Below, piece by piece: positions 7,298-15,538 of a stretch of DNA of 36,440 nucleotides (position 1 is its first letter; every line of letters starts with the position of its first letter). Source of the stretch: Planctomycetota bacterium. Lineage in GTDB: Bacteria; Planctomycetota; MHYJ01; JACPRB01. A model generated the notes under the pieces. It saw nothing but the letters and a program-made list of their open reading frames with translations. It had not been told where the DNA came from and searched no databases. The stretch spans positions 1 through 36,440 of the forward strand of contig JACPRB010000320.1 of assembly GCA_016190155.1 (NCBI GenBank), in the 5' to 3' direction. Both the position numbers and the translations under genes were made by a program.

Positions 7298-8545
7298 ATG
7301 AAACACTTGCTTGCGACCGGGGTCCTGCTTGTCGCCTGCGCGCGCGCCCAAGCACAGTCCCAAGAGGAGCCGACGATCTCCGCCTCCTTCAAGGACGGGC
7401 TGCACTTCAAGTCGTCCGACGGGAACTTCGACGGCCACATCGGCGGCCGGCTCGTCACCCACTTCCGCGACGTCGTCGATCGCCCCGAACAAGGCGCGCG
7501 CGCCTCGAGCGACACCTTCTTCATCCGCCAGGCGCGGCTCGAAGCGACCTTCACGTTCTGGAAGGAATGGGAGGTCAAGGTGCAGACCGACTTCCCCACC
7601 GGCGCCGCCTCGTCCACCACGGGCACGCTCCAGGACGCCTGGGTGCTCTGGAAGCACACCCCCGAGTTCAATCTCCGCGTCGGCCAATTCAAACAGCCGT
7701 TCAGCCAGGAAGAGACGACCAGCACGCGCTTCATCGACTTCGCGGAACGCTCCGCGCTCAACCGCCTCGTGCCCGCGCGCGATATCGGCGTCATGGTCGG
7801 AGGCCGTCTCTTCGACGGCGTCTTCGACTACGAGCTGAGCGTCTTCAACGGCCAAGGCCGGGCCATCCTCGACGGCAACGACGAGAAGGACGTCGCCGCG
7901 CGACTCAGACTCTCTCCCATCCAGGGCTTGCGCGTCGGCGTGGCCGGCTCTCTCGGTCGACTGGATCGCGTGGCGGCCCCCACCGCGCTCGACTTCTCGA
8001 CGCCGGAACTGGGCGTCCTCTTTCTCGACACGACGCTCGCGAGCACCTTCCTCGACGGCGAGCGCGTACGGCTCGGCGCGGAGCTGTCGTGGGCGTATGG
8101 TCCGTATGGCCTGCGAATGGAATGGGCCCAGCGCGCCGACGAGGTGGACGGTCCCGCGTTCTCGGACGAGGAGATCGCGGCGACCGCATGGTATGCGGCT
8201 TTCACGTGGATCGTAACCGGCGAGAAGAAGGCGCAGGAGAACCGCGTAACACCCGCCGAACCCTTCGACCTCTCCAAGGGTACGTGGGGCGCTGTGGAGC
8301 TGGCCTTCCGCGTGGCGGGCTTGGAGATCGACGACGAGATCTTCGACCTGGGCTTGGCATCCGCCGCGACGGAGAGCCGGGGCGTGACGACGTTCACCCT
8401 CGGCGTCAACTGGTGGCCGACCCAGAACGTCCGAGTCTCGCCCAACGTGATCCTGGAGCGCTTCGACGACGACGTCACGTTCACCGCGGGCGACGCGGAG
8501 GACTCGCTGCCGGGGTTCCTCGTCCGGGTGCAGATGGATTTTTAG
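7298..8545 (+). CDS. OprO/OprP-type (phosphate-selective) outer-membrane porin
   Basis: A 415-aa beta-barrel protein with signal peptide (MKHLLATGVLLVACARAQAQ) and C-terminal Phe, the outer-membrane insertion signature. The pattern matches the porin O/P family: FDGHIGGRLVTHFRD near the N-terminus, FFIRQARLEATFTFWKEWEV, the WVLWKHTPEFNLRVGQFKQPFS segment (about 124-145), and a C-terminal 'TLGVNWWPTQNVRVSPNVI' strand (about 364-382). Family members pass anions such as phosphate, but specificity cannot be read from this sequence. No Pho box is evident upstream, where the dispersed repeat lies. The gene converges on the kinase gene ending at 8834. Confidence 0.85.
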   Translation: MKHLLATGVLLVACARAQAQSQEEPTISASFKDGLHFKSSDGNFDGHIGGRLVTHFRDVVDRPEQGARASSDTFFIRQARLEATFTFWKEWEVKVQTDFPTGAASSTTGTLQDAWVLWKHTPEFNLRVGQFKQPFSQEETTSTRFIDFAERSALNRLVPARDIGVMVGGRLFDGVFDYELSVFNGQGRAILDGNDEKDVAARLRLSPIQGLRVGVAGSLGRLDRVAAPTALDFSTPELGVLFLDTTLASTFLDGERVRLGAELSWAYGPYGLRMEWAQRADEVDGPAFSDEEIAATAWYAAFTWIVTGEKKAQENRVTPAEPFDLSKGTWGAVELAFRVAGLEIDDEIFDLGLASAATESRGVTTFTLGVNWWPTQNVRVSPNVILERFDDDVTFTAGDAEDSLPGFLVRVQMDF

Positions 8546-8590
8546 GTGCCCGCAACACAGGATGTGTAAGAAAGGGAGAGACGGCAGATC

Positions 8591-8628
8591 GAGTCGCCCG
8601 TACAAAGTCCTTTCCTTGCGGGCGACTC
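8591..8628. terminator. Perfect 10-bp hairpin between convergent genes
   Basis: GAGTCGCCCG (8591-8600) and CGGGCGACTC (8619-8628) form a perfect stem around an 18-nt loop. It lies between the porin (ends 8545) and the convergent kinase (ends 8834), a position suited to a bidirectional terminator, although neither side has a clear U-tract. The remaining 8546-8833 stretch shows no supported gene. Confidence 0.5.
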
Positions 8629-8833
8629 ATCCGCGGTAGCTCGCGAAACCTCGAAAACGACGCGAAAGCGAAGGCGGATCGCCTGGCGTTTTGATCACAG
8701 GAAGCGGCCCCCTCTCGAATTCAGATTCTCACGGGCCCTCGGCAAGTCGGCAAGACCACGATCCCGCTGGATCGCGTCGAGGCGCTCGGAGAACAGGCCC
8801 TCTATGCCGCCGGGGACGGACCAGAGACCGCCC

Positions 8834-11275
8834 TCATCGCCGCTCCATCCGCAGACGCGCCAGAACCCCTTCCGCCTCCCCGCGGGTAGGCCATCCCGAA
8901 GGGGCGATCGCGAGCGCCTTCTCCACATCGGCCGTCGCCTCGTCGAATCGCCCAAGGTTGGCGCGCGCGAGCGCTCGGTTGTACAGCGCCTCGGGAAAAC
9001 CGGAACGGATCCGCAACGCCTCGTCGTAGTCGGCGCAGGCCGCCTCCCACTCCCGCCGTTCCCGCCGGGCATTTCCGCGGTTGTAGTAGGCACTCGCCAG
9101 GCGCGGATTGGAGGCGATCGCTTCGCTGCAATCGGCGATCGCGCCGTCCAGGTCCTGCATGCGACTGCGCAGGACACCGCGATTGTTGTAGGCCATGGAG
9201 AACGTCGGCTTGAGCTCGAGCGCCCGGCTGTAGTCGGCCAGCGCAGCGGCGGACGCGCCGCGGGCGTCGTGGGCCAAGGCGCGGTCGTAGTACGCCTCCG
9301 CGATGCGAGGATTGACGAGGATCGCGGTGTCGAGGTCGCTCAACGCGCCGTCCAAGTCCGAGACGGCCAGGCGCGCCACCGCGCGTTCGATGAGCACCAT
9401 CGGATAGCGCGGCCGCAGATCGAGGGCGCGCTCCAGGCACTCGAGCTTCTCGCGCCCTTCAGAGACCCGGGCTTCGACCCAATGGAATTCCTCGAGCCCC
9501 TTGCGCCCCGCAAAGCGAGAAACCGCGGACGCGACGCGGGCGCGTACCGCGGCGGAATCGCGGTTGTTCACTTCCCGCATGGCGGCGACGAGCTCGATGA
9601 GCATCTCATCGTCGGCGTCCCTCTTCCGGGTGGCCGCGATGTCGACATGCACGCCCGCCTCCCGCACCAAACGTTGGATCTCCGGCAGCGCCTCCTGCTG
9701 CTCTTCGAGCGACCCGCACATGGCCGCCAGATCCGCCCGCACGAGAAGGAGGCGCGCCAGGCTCACGCGGGCGGGAACGAAATCGTAATCCAGCTCGATC
9801 GCCTTCTTCCAGCAGGCCTCGGCCCGATCGTGCCACCCCTTGAGTTCCCAGGCCCGGCCCAGCAGGTAGTGCCCCATCCGAAGGTCGGGCGCCTTCTTCA
9901 CCGCCTCCTCGATCAACGCCTGGCCACGATCGACGCGGCGCACCAGCTCGTCGTAACTCAATCCGGCGTCGTAGAGATAAAGGAAGGCCTCATCCAAGCC
10001 CGGACGCCCGCGGTCCAGCAGCTCCTCCGCCTCCTTGCGGGCGGCCGCCGTCTCGCGCAGTCGCGTCTCCGCCTGCCTCAAGCCGGCCCGCGCCTCTTCG
10101 CAGCCCTCCTCCACCGCCAGCGCCGCGCGATAGGCGTCCCGCGCGTCCTGATGCCGTCCCTGCGCCGCCCGGGCGTCGCCCCGGCGCACCAACTCCCGCA
10201 CTCGCGCGCGATCCCGAACGATGCGGCCCAAGATCCACGCACTCGAGCCGAGCAGGAGCGCCGCGACCGCCGCGGTGCCGGCGATGCCCCGCCAGCGCCT
10301 CCGGACCCATCGGTAGGTCTTCTTGGGAGCGGACAGCCGCGCCGCCCGAACCGGTTCCCCAGCCAGGTGCCGCGCCAGCTCGTCGGCGAACTCCCCCGCG
10401 TCGGCGTACCGCAACTCGGGGACCTTCTCGAGCGCCTTCATGCAGACGGACTCGAGATCGGACGGCACGTCGGACATGCACCGGCTGGGAGGCACGGGTT
10501 CCCGGATGAGAATCCGCTCGTAGAGCTCGAAGATCGTCACCTCTTCCTTACACGCGAAGGGCGGGCGTCCCGCGAGCATCTCGTAGAGGATGGCGCCGAG
10601 CGCGTAGACGTCCGTGCGCGGAGTGGCCTTGCCTCCACCCCCACGGATCTGTTCGGGCGCCATGTAGAGCGGCGTGCCAACGGTGGAGCCGGTGCGCGTC
10701 AGGCGCGCGTCCGATCCCATCTGCTGCGCCAATCCGAAATCCGCGACCTTCGGTTCGCCGTCCGCCCCGACCAAGATGTTGGAAGGCTTGAGATCGCGGT
10801 GCACGATCCCACGCTCATGCGCCGCCGCCACGCCCCGCGCCGCCTTCTCCAACACGCGCAGCATCCGGTCGCGCGTGAGCGACCGCGTTTCGAGAAGCCG
10901 GTCGAGAGGCGCCCCCTCCACGAGCTCCATCACGAGGTACGGCCGGCCGCCCCATTCGCCGACATCGTGCACGACCACCAGATTGGGATGCGTCAGCGCG
11001 GCGGCCGCCCGAGCTTCGCGCTCGAAGCGGGCGCGGAGCTGACTTCCGAATTCATCGCTCAACCTCAAGACCTTGATCGCCACGGCACGGCCGAGCTGGC
11101 GATCGGTGGCGCGGTAGACCGTGGCGGACGCCCCTTCGCCCAAGGACGCTTCCACGGCGTACCGGCCCAACATGATGTCGGGGGGATGAAACGACGGCGG
11201 TCCGCTTTCCTGCTCGTACTCCCGAAAGCCGCGACGAAAGCGCTCCAGAGGCCCTTCAGGCTCCGAAGAGGGCAT
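8834..11275 (-). CDS. Membrane Ser/Thr protein kinase with TPR repeats
   Basis: An 813-aa PknB-type kinase. The catalytic domain (about 38-305) has the glycine loop GEGASATVY (47-55), K68, HRDLKPSN (159-166), DFG (179-181) and APEQ (206-209), all intact. A single transmembrane helix follows at about 330-352, then a TPR-rich region whose last five or six repeats run from about 590 to 805 (for example YYDRALAHDARGASAAALAD). The kinase is thus cytoplasmic-facing with a protein-interaction scaffold beyond the membrane. Its start overlaps the end of an ECF sigma gene by 20 nt, so the two are co-expressed and probably act together. Confidence 0.93.
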   Translation of the reverse strand: MPSSEPEGPLERFRRGFREYEQESGPPSFHPPDIMLGRYAVEASLGEGASATVYRATDRQLGRAVAIKVLRLSDEFGSQLRARFEREARAAAALTHPNLVVVHDVGEWGGRPYLVMELVEGAPLDRLLETRSLTRDRMLRVLEKAARGVAAAHERGIVHRDLKPSNILVGADGEPKVADFGLAQQMGSDARLTRTGSTVGTPLYMAPEQIRGGGGKATPRTDVYALGAILYEMLAGRPPFACKEEVTIFELYERILIREPVPPSRCMSDVPSDLESVCMKALEKVPELRYADAGEFADELARHLAGEPVRAARLSAPKKTYRWVRRRWRGIAGTAAVAALLLGSSAWILGRIVRDRARVRELVRRGDARAAQGRHQDARDAYRAALAVEEGCEEARAGLRQAETRLRETAAARKEAEELLDRGRPGLDEAFLYLYDAGLSYDELVRRVDRGQALIEEAVKKAPDLRMGHYLLGRAWELKGWHDRAEACWKKAIELDYDFVPARVSLARLLLVRADLAAMCGSLEEQQEALPEIQRLVREAGVHVDIAATRKRDADDEMLIELVAAMREVNNRDSAAVRARVASAVSRFAGRKGLEEFHWVEARVSEGREKLECLERALDLRPRYPMVLIERAVARLAVSDLDGALSDLDTAILVNPRIAEAYYDRALAHDARGASAAALADYSRALELKPTFSMAYNNRGVLRSRMQDLDGAIADCSEAIASNPRLASAYYNRGNARRERREWEAACADYDEALRIRSGFPEALYNRALARANLGRFDEATADVEKALAIAPSGWPTRGEAEGVLARLRMERR

Positions 11276-11990
11276 TCCACTCCTCCCGAAGGTCCTGCTC
11301 GCTCGACGTCATCTGCCGGAGCTCCCCCAGAATCTCCTCGCGAACCGCTCCGCGCACCTCATGCAGCTGATGTCGCACTTGTCCCTCGGTCAAGTCGAAG
11401 CGTCGCGCCAGCTCGGCATACGTGGGCTGGCGCGCGTCCTCGCAAAGATCATAGGCCTCATAGACGAGCATGAGCCCGCCGCGTCCCTCTTTCGTCAGCC
11501 GTTCCCGGACTCGCTTCACGGCCTCCGCCACGACCGCGAGGGTCCATTCGCGATCGAAGACCTCCTCGGACGGCCCGACGCGGCCGACATCCAGCGAATC
11601 CGCCGATGAAAGATCTTCAAGACTGAGGATGCAAACGTCGCCCCCTCGCTTCAGCCGCACGAGCGCGCGCTCGGCGTGTCCCACAAACCGTCTGAGCAGA
11701 ACCTTGAGATAGCGACGCAAGCTCCCTCGTTGCCGGTCGTATCGCGAGAGCGCCCCATCCTTGAAAAGCCACAGGAAGAACGCCTGAGTAAGGTCCTTCG
11801 CATCCTCGTTGGACTTGGACCAGCAGACCCTCAGATGGCAGTACACCGGCTTCCAATAGCGCCGGCAGAGCTCCTGGTACGCCGGATGTCGAGCCGCGGG
11901 CGTCTGATCGCGCAATTGCGAAAGCAAGCCCCAGGTCGTGGCGGGAAATTCCTTTCCTAGCCCCCCCAGGCTGGTGTCCAGCATCCCCAT
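11256..11990 (-). CDS. Large ECF-type RNA polymerase sigma factor linked to the Ser/Thr kinase
   Basis: A 244-aa sigma-70 family protein of the type common in Planctomycetota and Verrucomicrobiota. It has FPATTWGLLSQLRD near the N-terminus, CRRYWKPVYCHLR and EDAKDLTQAFFLWLF (region 2), an insert between the domains, then TYAELARRFDLTEGQVRHQLHEVR (region 4 helix-turn-helix, about 193-216) and the typical EEWNALF C-terminus. No anti-sigma gene is adjacent; the overlapping downstream kinase may take that control role by phosphorylation (inference). The start was set at the ATG at 11990, where family similarity begins; another ATG lies at 11984. There is no clear ribosome-binding site. Confidence 0.88.
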   Translation of the reverse strand: MGMLDTSLGGLGKEFPATTWGLLSQLRDQTPAARHPAYQELCRRYWKPVYCHLRVCWSKSNEDAKDLTQAFFLWLFKDGALSRYDRQRGSLRRYLKVLLRRFVGHAERALVRLKRGGDVCILSLEDLSSADSLDVGRVGPSEEVFDREWTLAVVAEAVKRVRERLTKEGRGGLMLVYEAYDLCEDARQPTYAELARRFDLTEGQVRHQLHEVRGAVREEILGELRQMTSSEQDLREEWNALFGA

Positions 11991-11997
11991 CGCGCAT

Positions 11998-12006
11998 AGT
12001 TTACCA
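11998..12006 (-). promoter_or_regulatory. Extended -10 element; possible leaderless start for the sigma gene
   Basis: Reading the minus strand, TGGTAAACT (12006 to 11998) fits an extended -10. Transcription would start about 7 nt downstream, essentially at the ATG at 11990. That would fit a leaderless mRNA and the absence of a ribosome-binding site. There is no good -35 hexamer. Confidence 0.35.
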
Positions 12007-12072
12007 AAACCGCCGCAGGAGCGCTCGCGCCCGCGCCCAACCGGACTCGTACCATCGCCAATCCGCGCGCGT

Positions 12073-13032
12073 TCAGAACCCGGCGGCGAACCCCAGCGCC
12101 CAATAGTGATTCCGCTCGTCGGGGAACTGCGTCTGCGCCGCCATCCCGCGATAGTACTCCAGGAGGATCCGCACTCCGGCCGTCGTCCCAGGCACATCCT
12201 GCACGAGCCACCACCCCGTCTGCAGATTGAGCGCCCAGTCGGCCGTTTCCTCCCGCCACTTGAGATCGCACGCGACGAACGTGCGCGGGGCGTCCTCCCA
12301 CAGGCCCTGGCCTACCCATTCCCAGCCGAGCTGGAAACGCCATGGCTCGTTGGGCGTGCCGATGTAGAACCCCCACCCCGCGTCCACATAGACCCGCAGC
12401 TCCGGCGTGACGTCGTAGGCCATCGCCACCGCCACCTCGTCCTTGTGATAGCGGATCGCCCTGGACCCCGTGCGCGACATGTACTCGTCGCCCCTATGCG
12501 ACGTCAGGTGCCAGATGTGGAACTTGCCGGAGATGCGACCCTGGCGGTATCCGATCGGAAAGCCGAAGCGGTAGTCGGCCGCGTCGATGTCCCAGTTCTC
12601 GTCGTAATCGAAACGCGAGAGCACCGCGCCCTCGATGCCGACATCGAAGCCCTCCTGCGTCACGGGATCGGCGCGACGGAAGAACGTGCGCTGGGTGCCG
12701 AGGCAATTCTCGACCCTAATGTTGTCCTTCTTGCGCACCGGCATCATCACCTTGCTGCCGCTGCGGGGCGAGACCGGATCCGCCAGATACGTGCCGTAGA
12801 GCGACTCCGCCGGGAACCACTCGGTGCGCCAGCGTTCCGCCACGACCGGGCGGATCAGGAGCCGCTCGTCTTCGCCGTCCTGAAGGCCCTCCTGCTCGCC
12901 GTCCTGCGCGGCGGCGGCGGGAACGTCCGCGTCCAAACGCCACTTCTGCCCGCCCAGGAAATCGTAGCCGTAGCCGTCATCCGGAGGCTGCGGCTGGAGC
13001 GCCAGCAGGACGACACATACGATATGCGGCAT
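12073..13032 (-). CDS. DUF1207 outer-membrane protein
   Basis: A 319-aa protein with a short signal peptide (MPHIVCVVLLALQPQ). It shows the DUF1207 pattern: WFPAESLYGTYLADPVSPR (about 72-90), YRFGFPIGYRQGRISGKFHI in the middle, then YHKDEVAVAMAYDV and YVDAGWGFYIGTPNEPW. The chain ends ALGFAAGF with a terminal Phe, consistent with a beta-barrel in the outer membrane. The family has no known function. The start is the ATG at 13032, with GGAGG 8 nt upstream, rather than the longer open frame beyond it. It is transcribed alone, from the promoter at 13088-13114. Confidence 0.82.
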   Translation of the reverse strand: MPHIVCVVLLALQPQPPDDGYGYDFLGGQKWRLDADVPAAAAQDGEQEGLQDGEDERLLIRPVVAERWRTEWFPAESLYGTYLADPVSPRSGSKVMMPVRKKDNIRVENCLGTQRTFFRRADPVTQEGFDVGIEGAVLSRFDYDENWDIDAADYRFGFPIGYRQGRISGKFHIWHLTSHRGDEYMSRTGSRAIRYHKDEVAVAMAYDVTPELRVYVDAGWGFYIGTPNEPWRFQLGWEWVGQGLWEDAPRTFVACDLKWREETADWALNLQTGWWLVQDVPGTTAGVRILLEYYRGMAAQTQFPDERNHYWALGFAAGF

Positions 13033-13087
13033 TCCCGAGTCCTCCCCGGCCGTAGGAACGGCCACCCCTTCGAACGAGCTGGTCTTA

Positions 13088-13114
13088 ATTATACTCCGTC
13101 TTGGCCGCAAACAA
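13088..13114 (-). promoter_or_regulatory. Sigma-70-type promoter for the DUF1207 gene
   Basis: Reading the minus strand: TTGTTT (13114-13109), a 15-bp spacer, and a perfect consensus TATAAT (13093-13088). GCTTGT, 2 bp upstream, would give a 17-bp spacer. The start point would be near 13081, about 50 nt before the ATG. Confidence 0.6.
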
Positions 13115-13174
13115 GCTCCGCGCACCACCGGGTTCAGCGGTGAGCAAACTTCTTCACATTCATCCCACCAATCC

Positions 13175-13570
13175 ATGCAGGAATCCTTCGGGAAGGATTG
13201 GCATCCAGTTTGCGGTTCTCCCGGTCGAAACACAGACAGGGACCTCCAGGAGTTGCGCCGCCGCCTGATGGAAGAGCCCTGCGGCTACGTCCTCTTTCCG
13301 GAAGGGACGCGCACGCGCACCGGCGCCACGGCCCGCTTCAAGCGAGGCGTCGGGATGCTCGTGGCCGGAACGCACGTCCCCGTCGTGCCCTGCCGGCTGC
13401 GCGGGACATTCGAGGCCTGGCCGCCCCACCGCAGACTGCCCCGCCCGGGAAAGATCACCCTCACCGTGGGTCCGCCTCTTCACTTCGCCGACGTAAGGAA
13501 CGATCCGGACGGGTGGATCAGGGTCGCCGCAGATTTGGAGTCCGCGGTGCGGCGCCAAATGGAACTTTGA
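13175..13570 (+). pseudogene. 5'-truncated 1-acylglycerol-3-phosphate acyltransferase (PlsC-type)
   Basis: The open frame gives 131 aa. From about residue 18 it matches the C-terminal half of PlsC-type acyltransferases: RNTDRDLQELRRRL, then LFPEGTRTRTG (block III, acyl-acceptor binding) and VPVVPCRLRGTFEAW (block IV). The N-terminal half with the catalytic NHxxxxD/HxxxxD motif is missing, and I find no matching frame in the 140 bp upstream, so this is a remnant unable to catalyse acyl transfer. It lies between the DUF1207 promoter and a copy of the dispersed repeat, consistent with a rearrangement breakpoint near 13200. No ribosome-binding site is evident. Confidence 0.7.
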
Positions 13571-13633
13571 TTCGGCACGTCCCGGCGGTATGTTCTGCGG
13601 TTGCCCATGAATGAGAACAGGCATGGCCCCTTT

Positions 13634-13715
13634 TCTCAGCGTCCTCAGCGTCCTCTGGTGTTGGTTCTTCGTCTTTCTCAGGGTCCTCCGCTACCCTCTG
13701 GGTCCTCAACCTGAA
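13634..13715. repeat. Third copy of the CTCTGCGTCC-type dispersed repeat
   Basis: It shares TCCTCAGCGTCCTCTGGTG and the following TTGGTTCTT with the copies at 6973 and 7119. Like the second copy, it runs through a TCAGGG segment and ends with CTCTGGGTCCTC and CTGAA (13696-13715). It sits immediately before the ATG of the ABC ATPase gene, so any promoter for that operon overlaps the repeat. Confidence 0.75.
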
Positions 13716-13717
13716 CC

Positions 13718-14647
13718 ATGAACGAAAACGTCATCGCCGCGCGCGGACTCATCAAACGGTACGGGACGTTCACGGCCGTCGACGGCATCGACTTCGACGT
13801 CCACCGCGGCGAGTGCTTCGGCTTCCTCGGCCCCAACGGCGCGGGGAAAACCAGCACGATGCGGATGATCTATCGCGCAGCCGCCGTCGACGGCGGGACC
13901 CTCATGATCCTGGGATGGGAAGCGGCCGACGGCCGCCACGACCGCGCCATCAAGGCCAGGATCGGCGTCGTGCCGCAGGAGGACAACCTCGACCAGGAGT
14001 TGTCGGTGCGGCAGAACCTCGAGGTCTTCGCGCGCTTCTACAAGCTGCCGCGCCCCGAAGCAGCCCGCCGAATCGACGAGCTCCTCAAGCTGCTGCGCCT
14101 GGAGGAGAAGGCGCACAGCCGCGCGGAGCAGCTCTCCGGAGGGCTCAAGCGCCGCACACAAATCGCGCGCGGGCTGCTGGGTACTCCGGAAATCCTCGTG
14201 CTCGACGAGCCGACGACCGGGCTCGACCCGCAAGCGCGCCACGACCTCTGGGAACGGCTCAACGCCCTCAAGAGGCAACAGGCCACGCTCCTGCTCACGA
14301 CACACTACATGGACGAAGCGGAGCGGCTATGCGATCGTTTGGTCGTCATCGACCACGGCAAGATCGTCGCGGCGGGCAGCCCCGCCGAGCTGATCGCGCG
14401 GCATGTGTCGCCGGTGGTCGTGGAGATCGAGCTGACCGACGGCGCCGTCCCAACCGAAGCCGAGGCCCTCAAGCAGCACGCGCGCCGCGTGGAAGTGCTC
14501 TCCGACCGCCTGCTGCTCTACGCGGATCACGGCGAGCAACTCATCGCGCAAGCCGCGCACCTGATGCCCGACCGCCGCGCCCTCCAGCGACGCACGACGC
14601 TCGAGGACGTCTTCCTGCGCATCACGGGACGGCGACTGGAGGAATGA
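13718..14647 (+). CDS. ABC transporter ATP-binding protein (NodI/DrrA-like)
   Basis: A 309-aa ABC ATPase with Walker A GPNGAGKT (38-45), Q-loop VVPQEDNLD (84-92), signature LSGG (139-142), Walker B ILVLDEPT (159-166) and H-loop TTHYMDEAE. The C-terminal extension (about 230-309) is typical of ATPases serving ABC-2 exporters. The sequence most resembles NodI-type exporters, given the two-gene layout. It would power the permease encoded next, whose start overlaps this stop. The substrate (a lipid-linked saccharide or a drug) cannot be told. The start lies directly behind a dispersed repeat and has no clear ribosome-binding site. Confidence 0.93.
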   Translation: MNENVIAARGLIKRYGTFTAVDGIDFDVHRGECFGFLGPNGAGKTSTMRMIYRAAAVDGGTLMILGWEAADGRHDRAIKARIGVVPQEDNLDQELSVRQNLEVFARFYKLPRPEAARRIDELLKLLRLEEKAHSRAEQLSGGLKRRTQIARGLLGTPEILVLDEPTTGLDPQARHDLWERLNALKRQQATLLLTTHYMDEAERLCDRLVVIDHGKIVAAGSPAELIARHVSPVVVEIELTDGAVPTEAEALKQHARRVEVLSDRLLLYADHGEQLIAQAAHLMPDRRALQRRTTLEDVFLRITGRRLEE

Positions 14648-15441
14648 TGGCACCCTCGAGAGGCGTCGATTGGCGACTGGCGTGGGCCGTCTGGATGCGC
14701 AACTTCACGGTGTATCGCCGCACTTGGACACTCAACATCCTGCCCAACTTCTTCGAGCCGCTGCTCTATCTCGTCGGCATGGGCCTGGGCGTGGGGTTCT
14801 ACGTGCGCGAGGGGATGAACGGCGTGTCGACGTACCTCGCCTTCATCGCCCCCGGCCTGATGGCCGCCTCGGCCATGAACGGCGCCTCCTTCGAGGTGAC
14901 CTACAACATGTTCGTAAAGCTCCACTTCGCCAAGACCTACGACGCGTTCCTCTCCACGCCGGTCCAGATCGAGGACATCGTGATGGGCGAGCTGCTCTGG
15001 GCCGTCACGCGAGCGCTCATCTATGGTCTCGCGTTCCTCGTCATCCTCGCGGGGTTCACGCTGGCCGGCACTCCGATGCTCTCCGGCCCCGGCGCGCTGG
15101 CTCTGCCTCTGGCGCTCGCCCTGATCGGAACGCTCTTCGCGCTCATCGGCCAGCTCTTCACGTCGAAGGTGAACACGATCGACCTGTACTCCTACTACTT
15201 CACGCTCTGGCTGAGCCCGCTGTTCATCTTCTCGAACGTCTTCTTCCCGGTCGACCGCTTCCCTTACGGCGCGCAGATCGCGTGGTTCACCCCGCTCTAT
15301 CACGGAGTACGCCTGACCCGGGGGCTGGCGCAGAGCCGCTTCGGCACGGAGGAGCTCGTCAGCGCCGCATGGATGATCGCCGTCTGCGCGGCCCTGCTCT
15401 GGATCGTGCCGCGGACCTACCGGCGGCGCATCATCCGCTGA
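14644..15441 (+). CDS. ABC-2 type transporter permease (NodJ-like)
   Basis: A 265-aa integral membrane protein with about six transmembrane helices (for example [47 protein letters not shown]). The N-terminal part has [24 protein letters not shown], and the chain carries the ABC-2 features [18 protein letters not shown] and [23 protein letters not shown], the latter typical of the NodJ/O-antigen-exporter branch. It forms an exporter with the ATPase whose stop it overlaps (ATGA at 14644). The ATG at 14647 is equally possible. Confidence 0.9.
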   Translation: MMAPSRGVDWRLAWAVWMRNFTVYRRTWTLNILPNFFEPLLYLVGMGLGVGFYVREGMNGVSTYLAFIAPGLMAASAMNGASFEVTYNMFVKLHFAKTYDAFLSTPVQIEDIVMGELLWAVTRALIYGLAFLVILAGFTLAGTPMLSGPGALALPLALALIGTLFALIGQLFTSKVNTIDLYSYYFTLWLSPLFIFSNVFFPVDRFPYGAQIAWFTPLYHGVRLTRGLAQSRFGTEELVSAAWMIAVCAALLWIVPRTYRRRIIR

Positions 15442-15538
15442 CCGGAGGCTGTCAGGCTGCGGGTTCCGGCTCCGATCTCAACGTGAAATCTCCCAGGCCG
15501 CTGAGGAAATCGCCGCATCGATCATCGAGGACAGAAGC

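Noticed and set aside
8804-11473. Long plus-strand open frame opposite the TPR kinase
   Set aside because: It is rich in Arg/Pro/His with no domain pattern, and the opposite strand has an intact kinase with all motifs. It is a high-GC shadow.
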